Shown one piece after another: positions 33,152 through 41,892 of a stretch of DNA of 64,000 nucleotides (the first letter of the stretch is position 1; the number at the start of each line of letters is the position of its first letter). Position numbers and translations under genes: made by a program. The stretch comes from Ottowia oryzae (GTDB taxonomy: Bacteria; Pseudomonadota; Gammaproteobacteria; Burkholderiales; Burkholderiaceae_C): NCBI RefSeq assembly GCF_003008535.1, contig NZ_CP027666.1, positions 1,973,501 to 2,037,500 on the forward strand. The letters are read 5' to 3'. The notes under the pieces were generated by a model. The model did no database searches. It saw nothing but the letters and a program-made list of their open reading frames with translations, and was not told where the DNA came from.

Positions 33152-34525
33152 ATGCAAGAAACCACCAAGCCCCTGGCGGGCTTTTCTTATTCCCGCGCGT
33201 TTTTCGAAGACCTGGTCGATACCGCGCTGGCCCATGCCAAAAAGCTGGGCGCGACCGATGCGGGCGCTGAAGCGTCGGAAGGCTCAGGCCTGAGTGTCAG
33301 CGTGCGCAAGGGCGACCTGGAGACGGTGGAGCGCAACCGCGACAAGTCGCTGGGCGTGACCGTGTACCTGGGCCAGCGGCGCGGCAACGCCAGCACGTCG
33401 GATTTCTCGCGCGCGGCGATCGAGCGCACCGTCCAGGCCGCGTACGACATCGCGCGCTTCACCGCCGAAGACCCGACGGCCGGCCTGCCGGATGAGGCGG
33501 ACATCGCCACGGCCGCCGAGCAGCCTGAGCTGGACCTGTTCCACCCCTGGCCCATCACCAGCGAACAGGCGGCCGAGATGGCGCTGGCCTGCGAGGCGGC
33601 GGCGTTTGGCGTGGACAAGCGCATCGCCAACAGCGAAGGCGCGGGCGTGTCGGCCCAGCAAAGCCATTTCTTCAGCGCGCACACGCACGGGTTTCGCGGC
33701 GGCTACGCCAGTTCGCGCCACAGCCTGTCTGTGGCGCCCATCGCGGGCAAGGGAAAGGACATGCAGCGCGACTACTGGTACAGCTCAGAGCGCGACGCGC
33801 GCCACCTGGCCAGCCCCGAGGCCGTGGGCCGCTACGCGGCCGAGCGCGCCTTGAGCCGCCTGAAAAGCTGCAAGATCAGCACGCGCGAATGCCCAGTGCT
33901 GTTTGAATCGCCACTGGCAGCGGGCTTGCTGGGCGGCTTTGCGCAGGCCGTGAGCGGCGGCGCGCTGTACCGCAAGACCACGTTCCTGGCCGATTCGCTG
34001 GGCAAGAAGGTTTTTCCGAGCCACATCGACGTGAGTGAAGACCCGTTCATCCTCGGCGGCAAGGGCTCGTCGCCGTTCGACGAGGAAGGCGTGCGGGTGC
34101 AGGCGCGCAACGTGGTCGAGCGCGGGCGCGTGCAGGGCTACTTTCTGACCACCTACTCGGCGCGCAAGCTGGGCATGAAGACCACGGGCAACGCGGGCGG
34201 TTCGCACAACCTGACGATGACATCGCGCCAGACGCGGCCCGGTGACGACCTGGACGCCATGCTGCAAAAGCTTGGCACGGGCCTTTTCGTGATCGAGCTG
34301 ATGGGGCAGGGCGTGAACTACGTGACGGGCGACTATTCGCGCGGCGCCAGTGGCTTTTGGGTTGAAAACGGGCGCATCGCCTTTCCGGTGCAGGAAATCA
34401 CCATCGCTGGCAACCTGCGCAAGATGCTGGCGGGCATCCAGGCGGTGGGTGCCGATGCGTACACCTACGGCGCGAAGACCGTGGGTTCGGTGCTGATCGA
34501 CCGCATGACGGTGGCGGGCAACTGA
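33152..34525 (+). CDS. pmbA: Metalloprotease PmbA/TldE
   Basis: The 457-residue product is the TldE subunit of the TldD/TldE protease, which in E. coli matures microcin B17 and degrades CcdA. TldE lacks the HEXXXH zinc motif that TldD carries, and none is seen here. Family stretches include SVSVRKGDLETVERNRDKSL, GLLGGFAQAVSGGALYRK and GYFLTTYSARKLGMKTTGN. The start MQETTKPLAGFSYS at 33152 is chosen. tldD is not in the window. Confidence 0.95.
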   Translation: MQETTKPLAGFSYSRAFFEDLVDTALAHAKKLGATDAGAEASEGSGLSVSVRKGDLETVERNRDKSLGVTVYLGQRRGNASTSDFSRAAIERTVQAAYDIARFTAEDPTAGLPDEADIATAAEQPELDLFHPWPITSEQAAEMALACEAAAFGVDKRIANSEGAGVSAQQSHFFSAHTHGFRGGYASSRHSLSVAPIAGKGKDMQRDYWYSSERDARHLASPEAVGRYAAERALSRLKSCKISTRECPVLFESPLAAGLLGGFAQAVSGGALYRKTTFLADSLGKKVFPSHIDVSEDPFILGGKGSSPFDEEGVRVQARNVVERGRVQGYFLTTYSARKLGMKTTGNAGGSHNLTMTSRQTRPGDDLDAMLQKLGTGLFVIELMGQGVNYVTGDYSRGASGFWVENGRIAFPVQEITIAGNLRKMLAGIQAVGADAYTYGAKTVGSVLIDRMTVAGN

Positions 34526-34550
34526 CCGGGCTGTTGGCGTGCCCTGAATA

Positions 34551-34580
34551 AAAAACCTGCAGCGCAGGCTGCTGGTTTTT
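34551..34580. terminator. Bidirectional terminator between pmbA and the DUF6600 gene
   Basis: AAAAACC-T-GCAGC, loop GCAG, GCTGC-T-GGTTTTT: an interrupted 12-bp stem with A/T tails, placed between the two converging stops. Confidence 0.85.
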
Positions 34581-34596
34581 GTTTGCGCTGGGCGCT

Positions 34597-36834
34597 TTAG
34601 CCGCGGGGCTCCTCGCGGCGCTCGTGCTGCTCGCGCGGCGGGTGCGGTGGCCGCTGGCCCTGCTCAGGCCTGCCGCCCGCGTTGGGCTGTTGCATGGGCC
34701 GCTGAGGCGGCGGGCGCATGGTTTCCGCCGGCCCGCGCGTCATGGGCATGCCTTCGGGCGGGCGGCGCTGGTCGAAGTGCGGGCGCTCCATCGGCTGCGG
34801 CGCAGCCGGGCGTTGGGGCGCGGGTTCAAACTGCGCGCGCGGTGGGCGGTCGCCCCGCTGCCAGGGCGTGGCGTCGCCCGGGTGGCTCTGCGGCGGGCGC
34901 TGCGTCTGCGGCTGCTGCACGGCGGGTTGTATCTGCTGCGGCACAGCCATCTCTGGGCGGCGCTGCGGCCATGCGGGCGCGGCGGCGTCATGGTGGCCTG
35001 GCTGGCTTTGCGCCGGGGCCGATTCCGGGACGTGCATGGGCGGCCGGGGCTGGGCCGGTGCCGGTTGGGCAGAGACCGGCCGCTGCGGCGCGGGCAGGTT
35101 GGCCCCGGGTTGCGGCATGCGGGCCGGATCGCGGTCGAAGCCGTTGGGCGTCGGGCGGTTGCCAGGCGCATTGCCTGCGCCCGAAGTGCCCGGTGCCCGC
35201 GGATTCGGGCCGTGCTCCTGCATCCAGCCGTCTGCAGGACGGCCCACGTCGCCGCCAGGGCGGCCATCGGGTCGGCGGGCGGCGGGCGCCACAGCGCCAC
35301 CGGGGCGCCCCGCCGCGTCTGGCAGACCCTGCGCGGCAGGCCGCAACTGGGCGGCCACCGGGTCAAACCCCCTGCCGGGTGCCGCGGCGTTGTTGGGCCC
35401 GCCCGGGTGAGCAGGGTTGATCAGGGGTTGGGGCATATGGGCGGCAGCGGGCAGGGCCATGCGCTCGGGGCGGCCCACCGGCGGCGCGATCGGCGCGGCC
35501 TGGCCGGGCGCAAAACCACGCGGCGGCGGGCCGATCGGCCGTGCGGCCTCCAGCACGCCGGGCGGCAGACGCGAGCCATCAACGAAGCGGGGGCGGTGAT
35601 CCGGGCCACGGTCGCCGCGCCAGCCAAAGTCGCCGGGTGGCGCGAACGACACGGCAGTGGGCCGCCGCTGGAAATAGAAGCTGTCAGGTGGGCGCACAGG
35701 CGCCTGCATGGCCACCCAGGGGTTCAGGCGCCGCACGTAGACGGCGCTGGCGTAGTAATGCGGTTGCCACACTTCGCCAGGGGCCAGCGGAAACCACGCC
35801 GCCGCCGGCAATCCGGCGCCGACAGAAATGCCCCAGTTGCCACCGCTGCCGCCACCCACGAAGCCGACCAGGGCAGGGGCGTACACGGGGCGCGCCACGC
35901 GCGGACCCGGCACCCAGGCCCAACGCGGCCCAATCTGCGCCCAGCGCCCGTAGTGCGACGGCGCGAAGCCCCAGGGTGCGTCGTCCACCCATGTCCAGCC
36001 CCAGGGCTCTACCCAGCGCCAGCGGCCATACCGGTAAGGCGCCCAATCGGCTTCGACCACCTGTGGGTACCACACGGCGCCGTAGGTGGGGTCTTGCGCC
36101 CATTGGCCGTGCTGGTCAAGCAAGGCGATGCCGGGAATGGCGGGTGACACGTACTGGTACGTGACTGAGGTTTGCAGCTGACCTTCGCGTGCGGCCACCC
36201 ATTGATCGAGCCCGTCGCGCGGCGGCAGGCCGGTGCGGGCCACCACGGCCAGATCGCGCCCGGCGAACGTGATGGCCTGGCGCGCGCCCACGGCGGTGGC
36301 TTCGCCACCCGCGCCGTACACGGTCACGGTGCCGCTTTGCACCGTGACGCGCGATGTGGCGCTCACGGGATCGACGTCCACCCGGAAGTCGCCCGCCTGG
36401 TTGGCAACCAGCGCGGCCTGGGGTGTGTCAATTTCCACGCGCTCACCGGGCTGCAGCTGGCGCACGCGCACCGACATGCCGCCGTTGGTCAGGGCTACCT
36501 GGGTGTTCTGGTTGTCCAGCTGGGTGACCCCCATGTCGGACTGGCCGGCGGTGCGCAGCACCACCCAGCCACCATCCAGCTCCAGCCGGGCGCCGGGGTC
36601 GGTCGAGACTTGCGCGCCGTTGACGATCGGCCAGTTGACGCTGGCGGCCGACCAGTTGGTGCCGTCGGTCAGCATGCGGGCGGTGCCTTGCTGCGCGCTG
36701 ATGTACAGCACACGGTCGGGCGGATCTTGCTGCTGCGCCGTGGCCAGCAGCGGCGCCGCCAGCAAGGCCAGCGCGGCCAGGCAGCGCCGCCAGTCGGGCG
36801 GCGTGCGGGTTGAGACAAAGGTGAAAGAAGGCAT
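34597..36834 (-). CDS. DUF6600 domain protein with FecR-like region, exported, proline/glutamine-rich tail
   Basis: The 745-residue product begins with a signal peptide (CLAALALLAAPLLATAQQ after MPSFTFVSTRTPPDWRR). Residues about 40-190 are FecR-like beta repeats (GTARMLTDGTNWSAASVN, GERVEIDTPQAALVANQAG). Residues about 220-420 hold the tryptophan/tyrosine-rich DUF6600 block (YGAVWYPQVV, WAPYRYGRWRWVEPWGWTWV, WAQIGPRWAWVPG). The last ~330 residues are low-complexity P, Q, R, A and H. A periplasmic or outer-membrane structural role is plausible, unproven. The ATG at 36834 has GGAG six bases upstream. Confidence 0.82.
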   Translation of the reverse strand: MPSFTFVSTRTPPDWRRCLAALALLAAPLLATAQQQDPPDRVLYISAQQGTARMLTDGTNWSAASVNWPIVNGAQVSTDPGARLELDGGWVVLRTAGQSDMGVTQLDNQNTQVALTNGGMSVRVRQLQPGERVEIDTPQAALVANQAGDFRVDVDPVSATSRVTVQSGTVTVYGAGGEATAVGARQAITFAGRDLAVVARTGLPPRDGLDQWVAAREGQLQTSVTYQYVSPAIPGIALLDQHGQWAQDPTYGAVWYPQVVEADWAPYRYGRWRWVEPWGWTWVDDAPWGFAPSHYGRWAQIGPRWAWVPGPRVARPVYAPALVGFVGGGSGGNWGISVGAGLPAAAWFPLAPGEVWQPHYYASAVYVRRLNPWVAMQAPVRPPDSFYFQRRPTAVSFAPPGDFGWRGDRGPDHRPRFVDGSRLPPGVLEAARPIGPPPRGFAPGQAAPIAPPVGRPERMALPAAAHMPQPLINPAHPGGPNNAAAPGRGFDPVAAQLRPAAQGLPDAAGRPGGAVAPAARRPDGRPGGDVGRPADGWMQEHGPNPRAPGTSGAGNAPGNRPTPNGFDRDPARMPQPGANLPAPQRPVSAQPAPAQPRPPMHVPESAPAQSQPGHHDAAAPAWPQRRPEMAVPQQIQPAVQQPQTQRPPQSHPGDATPWQRGDRPPRAQFEPAPQRPAAPQPMERPHFDQRRPPEGMPMTRGPAETMRPPPQRPMQQPNAGGRPEQGQRPPHPPREQHERREEPRG

Positions 36835-36873
36835 TCGCATCTCCAAAGCGCAGCGGCCAGTCAACGCCGCCGC

Positions 36874-36887
36874 CGAGAACGTTCTCG
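36874..36887. promoter_or_regulatory. 14-bp perfect palindrome upstream of the DUF6600 gene
   Basis: CGAGAACGTTCTCG lies 40 bases ahead of the start codon, a position suited to an operator. The binding protein is unknown. Confidence 0.45.
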
Positions 36888-37134
36888 TGCCTTCTTCAAC
36901 GCGCGACGGGCTGAAGTGGTTTGCGCGGATGGGGGCGTTCGCGCAAAGCTGTTACGATTTTTGCAACGAGGTGTTGCAGGCTGTTGGGAGCCGCTGCGCT
37001 TTGGATGTGAAAGCGCATCTCGTTGGCGATGCGCCCGCTGCCGCAGCGGCAAGCTTGCCGAGCCCCACAGCCGCTGGTGCGAGCCGCGCCGTGGCAGCGC
37101 ATCGCGGTGATTCAGCCTTCAGCGCTCTGTGCCA

Positions 37135-37581
37135 TCAGCCAGCCAATGCGGCTTTCACGGCGGCGCTCACGGCGCCCATGTCGGCCTTGCCGGCCAGGCG
37201 CGACTTGGCTGCGCCCATCACCTTGCCCATGTCGCCCGCGCCCGTGGCGCCCAGTTCGGCCACCAAAGCCTTCACCTCGGCCGCCACTTCGTCAGCGGAC
37301 AGGCGGGCGGGCAGGTACGCCTGCAGCACGGTGATTTCGCTGGCTTCCTTGTCGGCCAGGTCTTGGCGCGCAGCCTGGGTGAAGGCGGCGATGCTGTCCT
37401 TGCGCTGCTTGATCAGCTTGTCCACGATGGCGATGACGGCCGTGTCGTCCAGCGTCACGCGCTCATCCACTTCCTTTTGCTTGATGGCCGCTTGCAGCAG
37501 GCGGATGGTGCCCAGGCGTTCGGTGTCCTTGGCGCGCATCGCGGTTTTCATGTCTTCAGTGATCTGGTCTTTGAGGCTCAT
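37135..37581 (-). CDS. yqeY: GatB/YqeY domain protein
   Basis: The 148-residue product (MSLKDQITEDMKTAMRAKDTE) is a full-length YqeY, related to the tRNA-binding tail domain of GatB. Its exact function is unsettled. YqeY signatures are RLGTIRLLQAAIKQKEVDER and TGAGDMGKVMGAAKSRLAGKAD. The ATG at 37581 has AAGGA seven bases upstream; a longer start at 37611 lies in the terminator region. It is downstream of rpsU on the same strand, separated by a terminator. Confidence 0.93.
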   Translation of the reverse strand: MSLKDQITEDMKTAMRAKDTERLGTIRLLQAAIKQKEVDERVTLDDTAVIAIVDKLIKQRKDSIAAFTQAARQDLADKEASEITVLQAYLPARLSADEVAAEVKALVAELGATGAGDMGKVMGAAKSRLAGKADMGAVSAAVKAALAG

Positions 37582-37609
37582 GGCAATGTCCTTGGTCGGA
37601 ATCGGAAAC

Positions 37610-37647
37610 AAAAAAGGCCCGCAGAGCGTCCCCGGCGAGCCTTTTTT
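37610..37647 (-). terminator. Terminator or attenuator between rpsU and yqeY
   Basis: AAAAAAGGC and GCCTTTTTT form a nine-base stem with a 20-base inner region that pairs in part (CCGC/GGCG). The T-run faces the rpsU direction, so part of the rpsU transcripts may end here. Confidence 0.8.
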
Positions 37648-37694
37648 GGTTGCGCAGCGGCCTTGGTGACAGGGCCGCGCGCGGTGCGAAAAAC

Positions 37695-37907
37695 TCAGTA
37701 GAGTTTTTTCGGCAATTGCATGCTGCGCACCCTTTTGTGGTGGCGCTTGACGGCGGCGGCCTTCTTGCGCTTGCGCTCAGCGGTGGGCTTTTCGTAGAAC
37801 TCGCGTGCACGCAGTTCGGTCAGCAGGCCCAGTTTTTCAATGGTGCGCTTGAAGCGGCGCAGTGCCACGTCAAACGGCTCGTTTTCTTTTACACGGATGG
37901 TGGTCAT
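37695..37907 (-). CDS. rpsU: 30S ribosomal protein S21
   Basis: The 70-residue basic protein (MTTIRVKENEPFDVALRRFK...KRVRSMQLPKKLY) is a complete S21, which helps the 30S subunit recognise mRNA. It is usually encoded next to yqeY in this group, as here. No dnaG or rpoD follows yqeY in this window, unlike the classic rpsU-dnaG-rpoD operon of enterics. Confidence 0.97.
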   Translation of the reverse strand: MTTIRVKENEPFDVALRRFKRTIEKLGLLTELRAREFYEKPTAERKRKKAAAVKRHHKRVRSMQLPKKLY

Positions 37908-38263
37908 TCGATTTTCGATCGGTGCGCGGCCAGCGGGTGTGAAGTAGATCAGGCTTCACGCCATGCGCCGCAAATGTTGCCCTGCCTCTTGAAACTAGTA
38001 TGTGGCCGGCAGGGCGTTTGCCAGCAAAGCCTTCAATTATAGGGGGAAATCGTCCGATTGTGCGAAACGGGTGCACGCCGAGCCGATTCATCGCACTCCT
38101 TGCGCCAAGTCAATGCGAATGGTTCGTATTGTCATTGATGATGCCAAGCGTGGCTTCACCCATTGGGCTGGGGCCGCAAGATGGTCTGGTGGCGCCGCCG
38201 GCGGAGGGTTGTCTTTCTGCTGTAAGACGCTTTGTGAAAATACTGCCCGATACCGAAATCGCT
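37908..38263. other. Divergent intergenic region, rpsU / outer-membrane protein
   Basis: A 356-bp gap that should hold the rpsU promoter on one strand and the promoter of the beta-barrel gene on the other. It carries a Fur-box-like sequence at 38112-38130. Open frames across it appear accidental. Confidence 0.5.
38112..38130 (+). promoter_or_regulatory. Fur-box-like sequence upstream of the beta-barrel gene
   Basis: AATGCGAATGGTTCGTATT matches 15 of 19 positions of AATGAGAATGATTCTCATT, with AATGCGAA/TTCGTATT arms. It lies 134 bases before the start codon at 38264. Confidence 0.5.
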
Positions 38264-39040
38264 ATGTCAATCCCTATCACGTTCATTCTTCCGCGAGGCG
38301 CTGTCGCTGCCCTGCTGCTGCTTGCTGGCTTCACCCCATCAGCGTACGCCGCGCACCCGCTGATCTCTGACGACAGCGGCACCCAGGGCGCCGGCATCTG
38401 GCAACTGGAGGTCAACACCGACCATACGCGCACCCGCGACGATGGGCAGACCGCTTGGGCGCGCCAGCTGAACACCACGCTGACTCGGGGCGTGACCGAT
38501 GAGCTGGACGTCGCCGCCAACGTGCCGCTGCAGCGCAACAGCGCCAGCGGCGAGCCCGCCCAAAGCGGCGTGGCCGACGTCACGGTGCAGGCCAAATGGC
38601 GCTTTTACGACAACAAGCAAGGCTGGTCGCTGGCCTTGCGCCCGGCCGTCACTTTGCCCACCGGCAGTGACAGCAAGGGGCTGGGCAACGGGCGCGCCAC
38701 GGCAGCGGCCACACTGATTTCAACGCTGGAAGCGGGCGACTGGACGTGGCTGGCCAACGCAGGCTACACCTTCAACGACAACCGGTTGGGCGACCGCAAG
38801 CACCTGTGGGCGGCATCCACCGCGCTGCTGTACAAGCTGACCGAGCAGTGGTCGCTGGTGGCCGACGTGGGCGCCAGCCGCGGCACCGACGCCAGCGCGA
38901 GCCGCACGAACAAGTTCGCCGTGCTGGGCACGATCTACCACCTAAACGACAAGACCGATCTGGACATCGGCTGGCGCCGCAGCCTGGGCGCCAAGCCCGT
39001 GTCCAACACCGTGGGCGTAGGCTTGACGCTGCGCTGGTAA
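38264..39040 (+). CDS. Putative outer-membrane beta-barrel (MetA-pathway/transporter family)
   Basis: The 258-residue product has a signal peptide (AVAALLLLAGFTPSAYA, start MSIPITFILPRG) and then alternating amphipathic strands such as GIWQLEVNTDHTRTRDDG, WSLALRPAVTLPTGSDS and a terminal VGVGLTLRW ending in an aromatic residue. That is the outer-membrane barrel pattern. Related genes are annotated as phenol-degradation (MetA) or transporter-type proteins, with no firm substrate. It converges on ftrABCD and has a Fur-box-like site upstream, so iron-linked expression is suspected. Confidence 0.78.
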   Translation: MSIPITFILPRGAVAALLLLAGFTPSAYAAHPLISDDSGTQGAGIWQLEVNTDHTRTRDDGQTAWARQLNTTLTRGVTDELDVAANVPLQRNSASGEPAQSGVADVTVQAKWRFYDNKQGWSLALRPAVTLPTGSDSKGLGNGRATAAATLISTLEAGDWTWLANAGYTFNDNRLGDRKHLWAASTALLYKLTEQWSLVADVGASRGTDASASRTNKFAVLGTIYHLNDKTDLDIGWRRSLGAKPVSNTVGVGLTLRW

Positions 39041-39054
39041 CGCAGCGCTGATCG

Positions 39055-39118
39055 CAATGAAAACTGCCGCTGGCGCAGGTGCGACCAGCGCTGGAAGCTA
39101 TCAAATAGATAGTAAATG
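39055..39118 (-). repeat. Hairpin repeat copy between the barrel gene and ftrD
   Basis: CTGCCGCTGGCGCAGGTGCGACCAGCGCTGGAAGCTATC: a minus-orientation copy between convergent genes. Confidence 0.75.
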
Positions 39119-39177
39119 GCAAGATGGTGAACAGCGGCGGTGCACTGCGCGCTGCGCCAGGCCGCCGCCAGCCACCC

Positions 39178-40650
39178 TCACCACCACCAGAACAGCCAGC
39201 CCCAGGCGCTGCAGACCCAGGCCAGCACGGCCACCATGGGCACCAGCGCCAGAACGGTGCGTGGCGCGGCCAGGCCCCAGCTGCGCAGAATGCGCCAGCC
39301 CAGCCACAGCGACCACAGGCTGGCGGCCGCCAGCAGCGCCAGGCGCAGCGGCCCGATCCAGCTCAGCACAATGCCTTCGCCGCGCAGCAGCGTCAGCGTG
39401 ACGGCAGACAGGCCCAGAAACACGCCGATGCCCGCGATCGGGATCAATGACTGCGCCAGGTGGTGCAGCCGCTGCGTGCGCCACGGCCCGGCCAGGCGCA
39501 CGCTCAGCGCCAGCAGCGTCAGCGTCACGCTGCCCCAGACCAGCGCGGTCGCGGCCACGTAGCCCAGCAGCAGCCCGCCGTCCAGCCAGGTGAACACGTC
39601 GTTCTGGTCAGGGTAGTGCGTCAGCACCCACCAGGGCGCGTTGTCGGCCAGCGGCCACATCACGTCGTGGTCGATCAGCCACGTGGCGATCCACTGCTTG
39701 GCGGCCACGAACCAGGGGCTGGCGCTCCAGTGAAAGGCGCCAATGGCCACGCCCAGCAGGCCGAACACGATCAGCCAGGTTTGCCAGTGGTCGGCCTCGG
39801 TGGCGGCCACGCGCACCACTTCGTCGTCGGGCGAACGCCATTGCAGCGCGATGGCGTCGTGGTGGCTGCTGCAGCGCCCGCACATGTGGCAGCCGGAATT
39901 GCCCTCCATGTGGCGCAGCGCCACCATGGGGCCGCAATCCACCGCCGGCGCCGCGTGGATCGGGATGGTGCGCTGCGCCGAGGCGTGCGCTTCGTCTTCC
40001 AGCGACAGGCGCCAGGCTGCGTCGTCCACCCGGTAGTGCATCGGCGCCAGCTTGGACAGCAGAGAGAACACGCCGTTGACCGGGCATAGAAAGCGGCACC
40101 AGGCGCGCTTGCCGCGCGTGTACAGGTAGCCGATGACCATCGCCGCCACCGTGCTGCCGCCCAGCACCACCAGCGCGGCCTTGGGGTACTGGTACACGCT
40201 GACCATCTGGCCGTACACCGTGGTGCAGACAAACGCCACGAAAGGCCAGCCGCCCCAGCGCATCCAGCGCGGCACGCCGTGGCCGCGGCCGTGTTTGGCG
40301 GCCCATTCCGTCAGTGCGCCTTCGGGGCACAGCACGCCGCACCACAGCCGTCCGAACAGCACCATGCTGACCAGCACAAACGGCCACCAGATGCCCCAAA
40401 AAGCGAATTCGGCAGCGATGGTCAGGTTGTTCCACGCGTGCGCCGTGCGGTCGGGCAGCGGCAGCACCGCCGGCACCACCAGCAGCACCGCGTAAACCAG
40501 CACCACCACCCACTGCAGCGCGCGAATCAGCCGCGCGTGGGTGCGCAGCCATTCGCCCACGGCGGCCAGCGCGCGCTGCGCCTTGCCTCCGCCCGTCAGC
40601 GTGATGGGCGCGCGCGCGTGCACGGCGCACCCCATGGCAGGGCTGCTCAT
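39178..40650 (-). CDS. ftrD: FtrD-like polyferredoxin of ferrous iron uptake
   Basis: The 490-residue inner-membrane protein has two NapH-type clusters, CGVLCPEGALTEW and WCRFLCPVNGVFSLLS, plus a third CHMCGRCSSH. Six or more membrane segments surround them. In Bordetella the FtrD protein works with the FTR1-type permease FtrC, probably passing electrons during Fe(II) oxidation and transport. The start (MSSPAMGCAVHARAP) overlaps the ftrC stop as ATGA. Longer upstream readings translate ftrC antisense-like frames and are rejected. Confidence 0.88.
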   Translation of the reverse strand: MSSPAMGCAVHARAPITLTGGGKAQRALAAVGEWLRTHARLIRALQWVVVLVYAVLLVVPAVLPLPDRTAHAWNNLTIAAEFAFWGIWWPFVLVSMVLFGRLWCGVLCPEGALTEWAAKHGRGHGVPRWMRWGGWPFVAFVCTTVYGQMVSVYQYPKAALVVLGGSTVAAMVIGYLYTRGKRAWCRFLCPVNGVFSLLSKLAPMHYRVDDAAWRLSLEDEAHASAQRTIPIHAAPAVDCGPMVALRHMEGNSGCHMCGRCSSHHDAIALQWRSPDDEVVRVAATEADHWQTWLIVFGLLGVAIGAFHWSASPWFVAAKQWIATWLIDHDVMWPLADNAPWWVLTHYPDQNDVFTWLDGGLLLGYVAATALVWGSVTLTLLALSVRLAGPWRTQRLHHLAQSLIPIAGIGVFLGLSAVTLTLLRGEGIVLSWIGPLRLALLAAASLWSLWLGWRILRSWGLAAPRTVLALVPMVAVLAWVCSAWGWLFWWW

Positions 40651-41504
40651 AGCTTGCCCGCCATGCCGTGCGCGGCCGATGGCAGGCGCGATGCGGCCAC
40701 CGCCGAGCGCCAGCGCATCAGCGCCCACACCAGCACCCAGTAGCCGACGAACACCAGCACCGTCATCAGCGACGGCTGGGCGCGGTAGCCCGTCAGCGCC
40801 GCCACCACGCCGCCCACGGTGCTCATGTCGCTCAGCACGGCGGACGTGTCCCACAGCCCGTCGCGCAGCGCGGGCAGCCAATCCATGGCCTGCAGTTTTT
40901 CAGCGCCGGTGACCACCAGCGCGGCCGCCAGGAAGAGCAGCATGATTTCGGTCACGCGAAAGAAACTGCGCCAGTTCAGCACCTTGCCGCCCAGCTGCAG
41001 CAGCCCGAAGGTCGCCAGCGCCAGCACGATGCCCGCCAGCGCAGCCAGCCCCATCATCGGCAGCTCTTGCGCGGGCGCGGCCGCCAGCGTGCCGTACAGG
41101 AAGACCACCGCCTCGCTGCCCTCGCGCGCGATGGCCAGCGCCGACAGCACCAGCACGCCCCACCAGTTGCGCTGCTGCGCCTGGCGGGACAGGCCCGATT
41201 CCAGGTCGCGCTTGAGCGTGCGCCCATGCGAGCGCATCCACAGCACCATCTGCACGATCAGCGCGGCGGCCACGAAGACCATCACCGCCTGGAACAAGTC
41301 CTGGTGCTCGGCCAGCAGCCCCTCGGCCGCGTAGATGCCCAGGGCCAGCAGCCCGGCCAGCAGCAGGCCCAGCACCACGCCGGCCCACAGCCAGCGCTTG
41401 CCGCCCTGCGCTTCAGGCGTGCGCGACAACCAGGCGTACAAGATGCCTACGACAAGCAAGGCCTCGACGCTCTCGCGCCAAAGGATGAACACAATCTGGC
41501 CCAT
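40647..41504 (-). CDS. ftrC: FTR1-family iron permease
   Basis: The 285-residue product has about seven membrane helices with two REXXE iron motifs: RESVE near residue 10 and REGSE near residue 128. FTR1 proteins move oxidised iron across the inner membrane, fed by P19/cupredoxin partners. Gene order ftrA-ftrB-ftrC-ftrD, with short or overlapping junctions, is that of Bordetella ftrABCD. AGAGAAAG precedes the start codon. Confidence 0.92.
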   Translation of the reverse strand: MGQIVFILWRESVEALLVVGILYAWLSRTPEAQGGKRWLWAGVVLGLLLAGLLALGIYAAEGLLAEHQDLFQAVMVFVAAALIVQMVLWMRSHGRTLKRDLESGLSRQAQQRNWWGVLVLSALAIAREGSEAVVFLYGTLAAAPAQELPMMGLAALAGIVLALATFGLLQLGGKVLNWRSFFRVTEIMLLFLAAALVVTGAEKLQAMDWLPALRDGLWDTSAVLSDMSTVGGVVAALTGYRAQPSLMTVLVFVGYWVLVWALMRWRSAVAASRLPSAAHGMAGKL

Positions 41505-41547
41505 GGCCGGCTTTCTCTGATGCGAAAAAAACTGAAGGGCTGGCGCC

Positions 41548-41892
41548 CTACTTGATGATGAACACGCCCTGCGTCGTCTTCATGTGGAATTCGTCGTAGA
41601 ACGGGTAGCTGCCAGCCGACTTGCCCGGCAGCACGCGCGTGCGCGTCAGCCCGGGGGCCACCACCAGCTCCAGCCCCAGCGGCAGGCTTTCAAACTCTGC
41701 CGGGGTCTTGCCCTGGTTGGTCACTTCGACCCTGAAGCGCTGGCCCGCAGGCACTTCGATGCGCTGGGTGCTGATCACCCCATCGTTCACGACGACCTTG
41801 AAAGTGGGCACGTCGTCGGCCCACGCCGCACCGCCCCACAGCAGCGCGGCCAGGCCAAGGCCCGCCCAGCGCGCGGTGACACCGGATGGCAT
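41548..41892 (-). CDS. ftrB: FtrB-like periplasmic cupredoxin
   Basis: The 114-residue product has a signal peptide (ARWAGLGLAALLWGGAAWA) and a small beta-barrel that resembles the cupredoxin-like FtrB: VVVNDGVISTQRIEVPAGQR, then FYDEFHMKTTQGVFIIK. In Bordetella FtrB is thought to oxidise ferrous iron before transport. Met and His in EFHMKTTQG could bind metal. The ATG shares one base with the ftrA stop (TGATG). Confidence 0.85.
   Translation of the reverse strand: MPSGVTARWAGLGLAALLWGGAAWADDVPTFKVVVNDGVISTQRIEVPAGQRFRVEVTNQGKTPAEFESLPLGLELVVAPGLTRTRVLPGKSAGSYPFYDEFHMKTTQGVFIIK

Noticed and set aside
34551..34580. A hairpin-repeat copy after pmbA
   Set aside because: It shares GCAGCG with the repeat but has A/T tails and converging genes, so a bidirectional terminator is the better reading.
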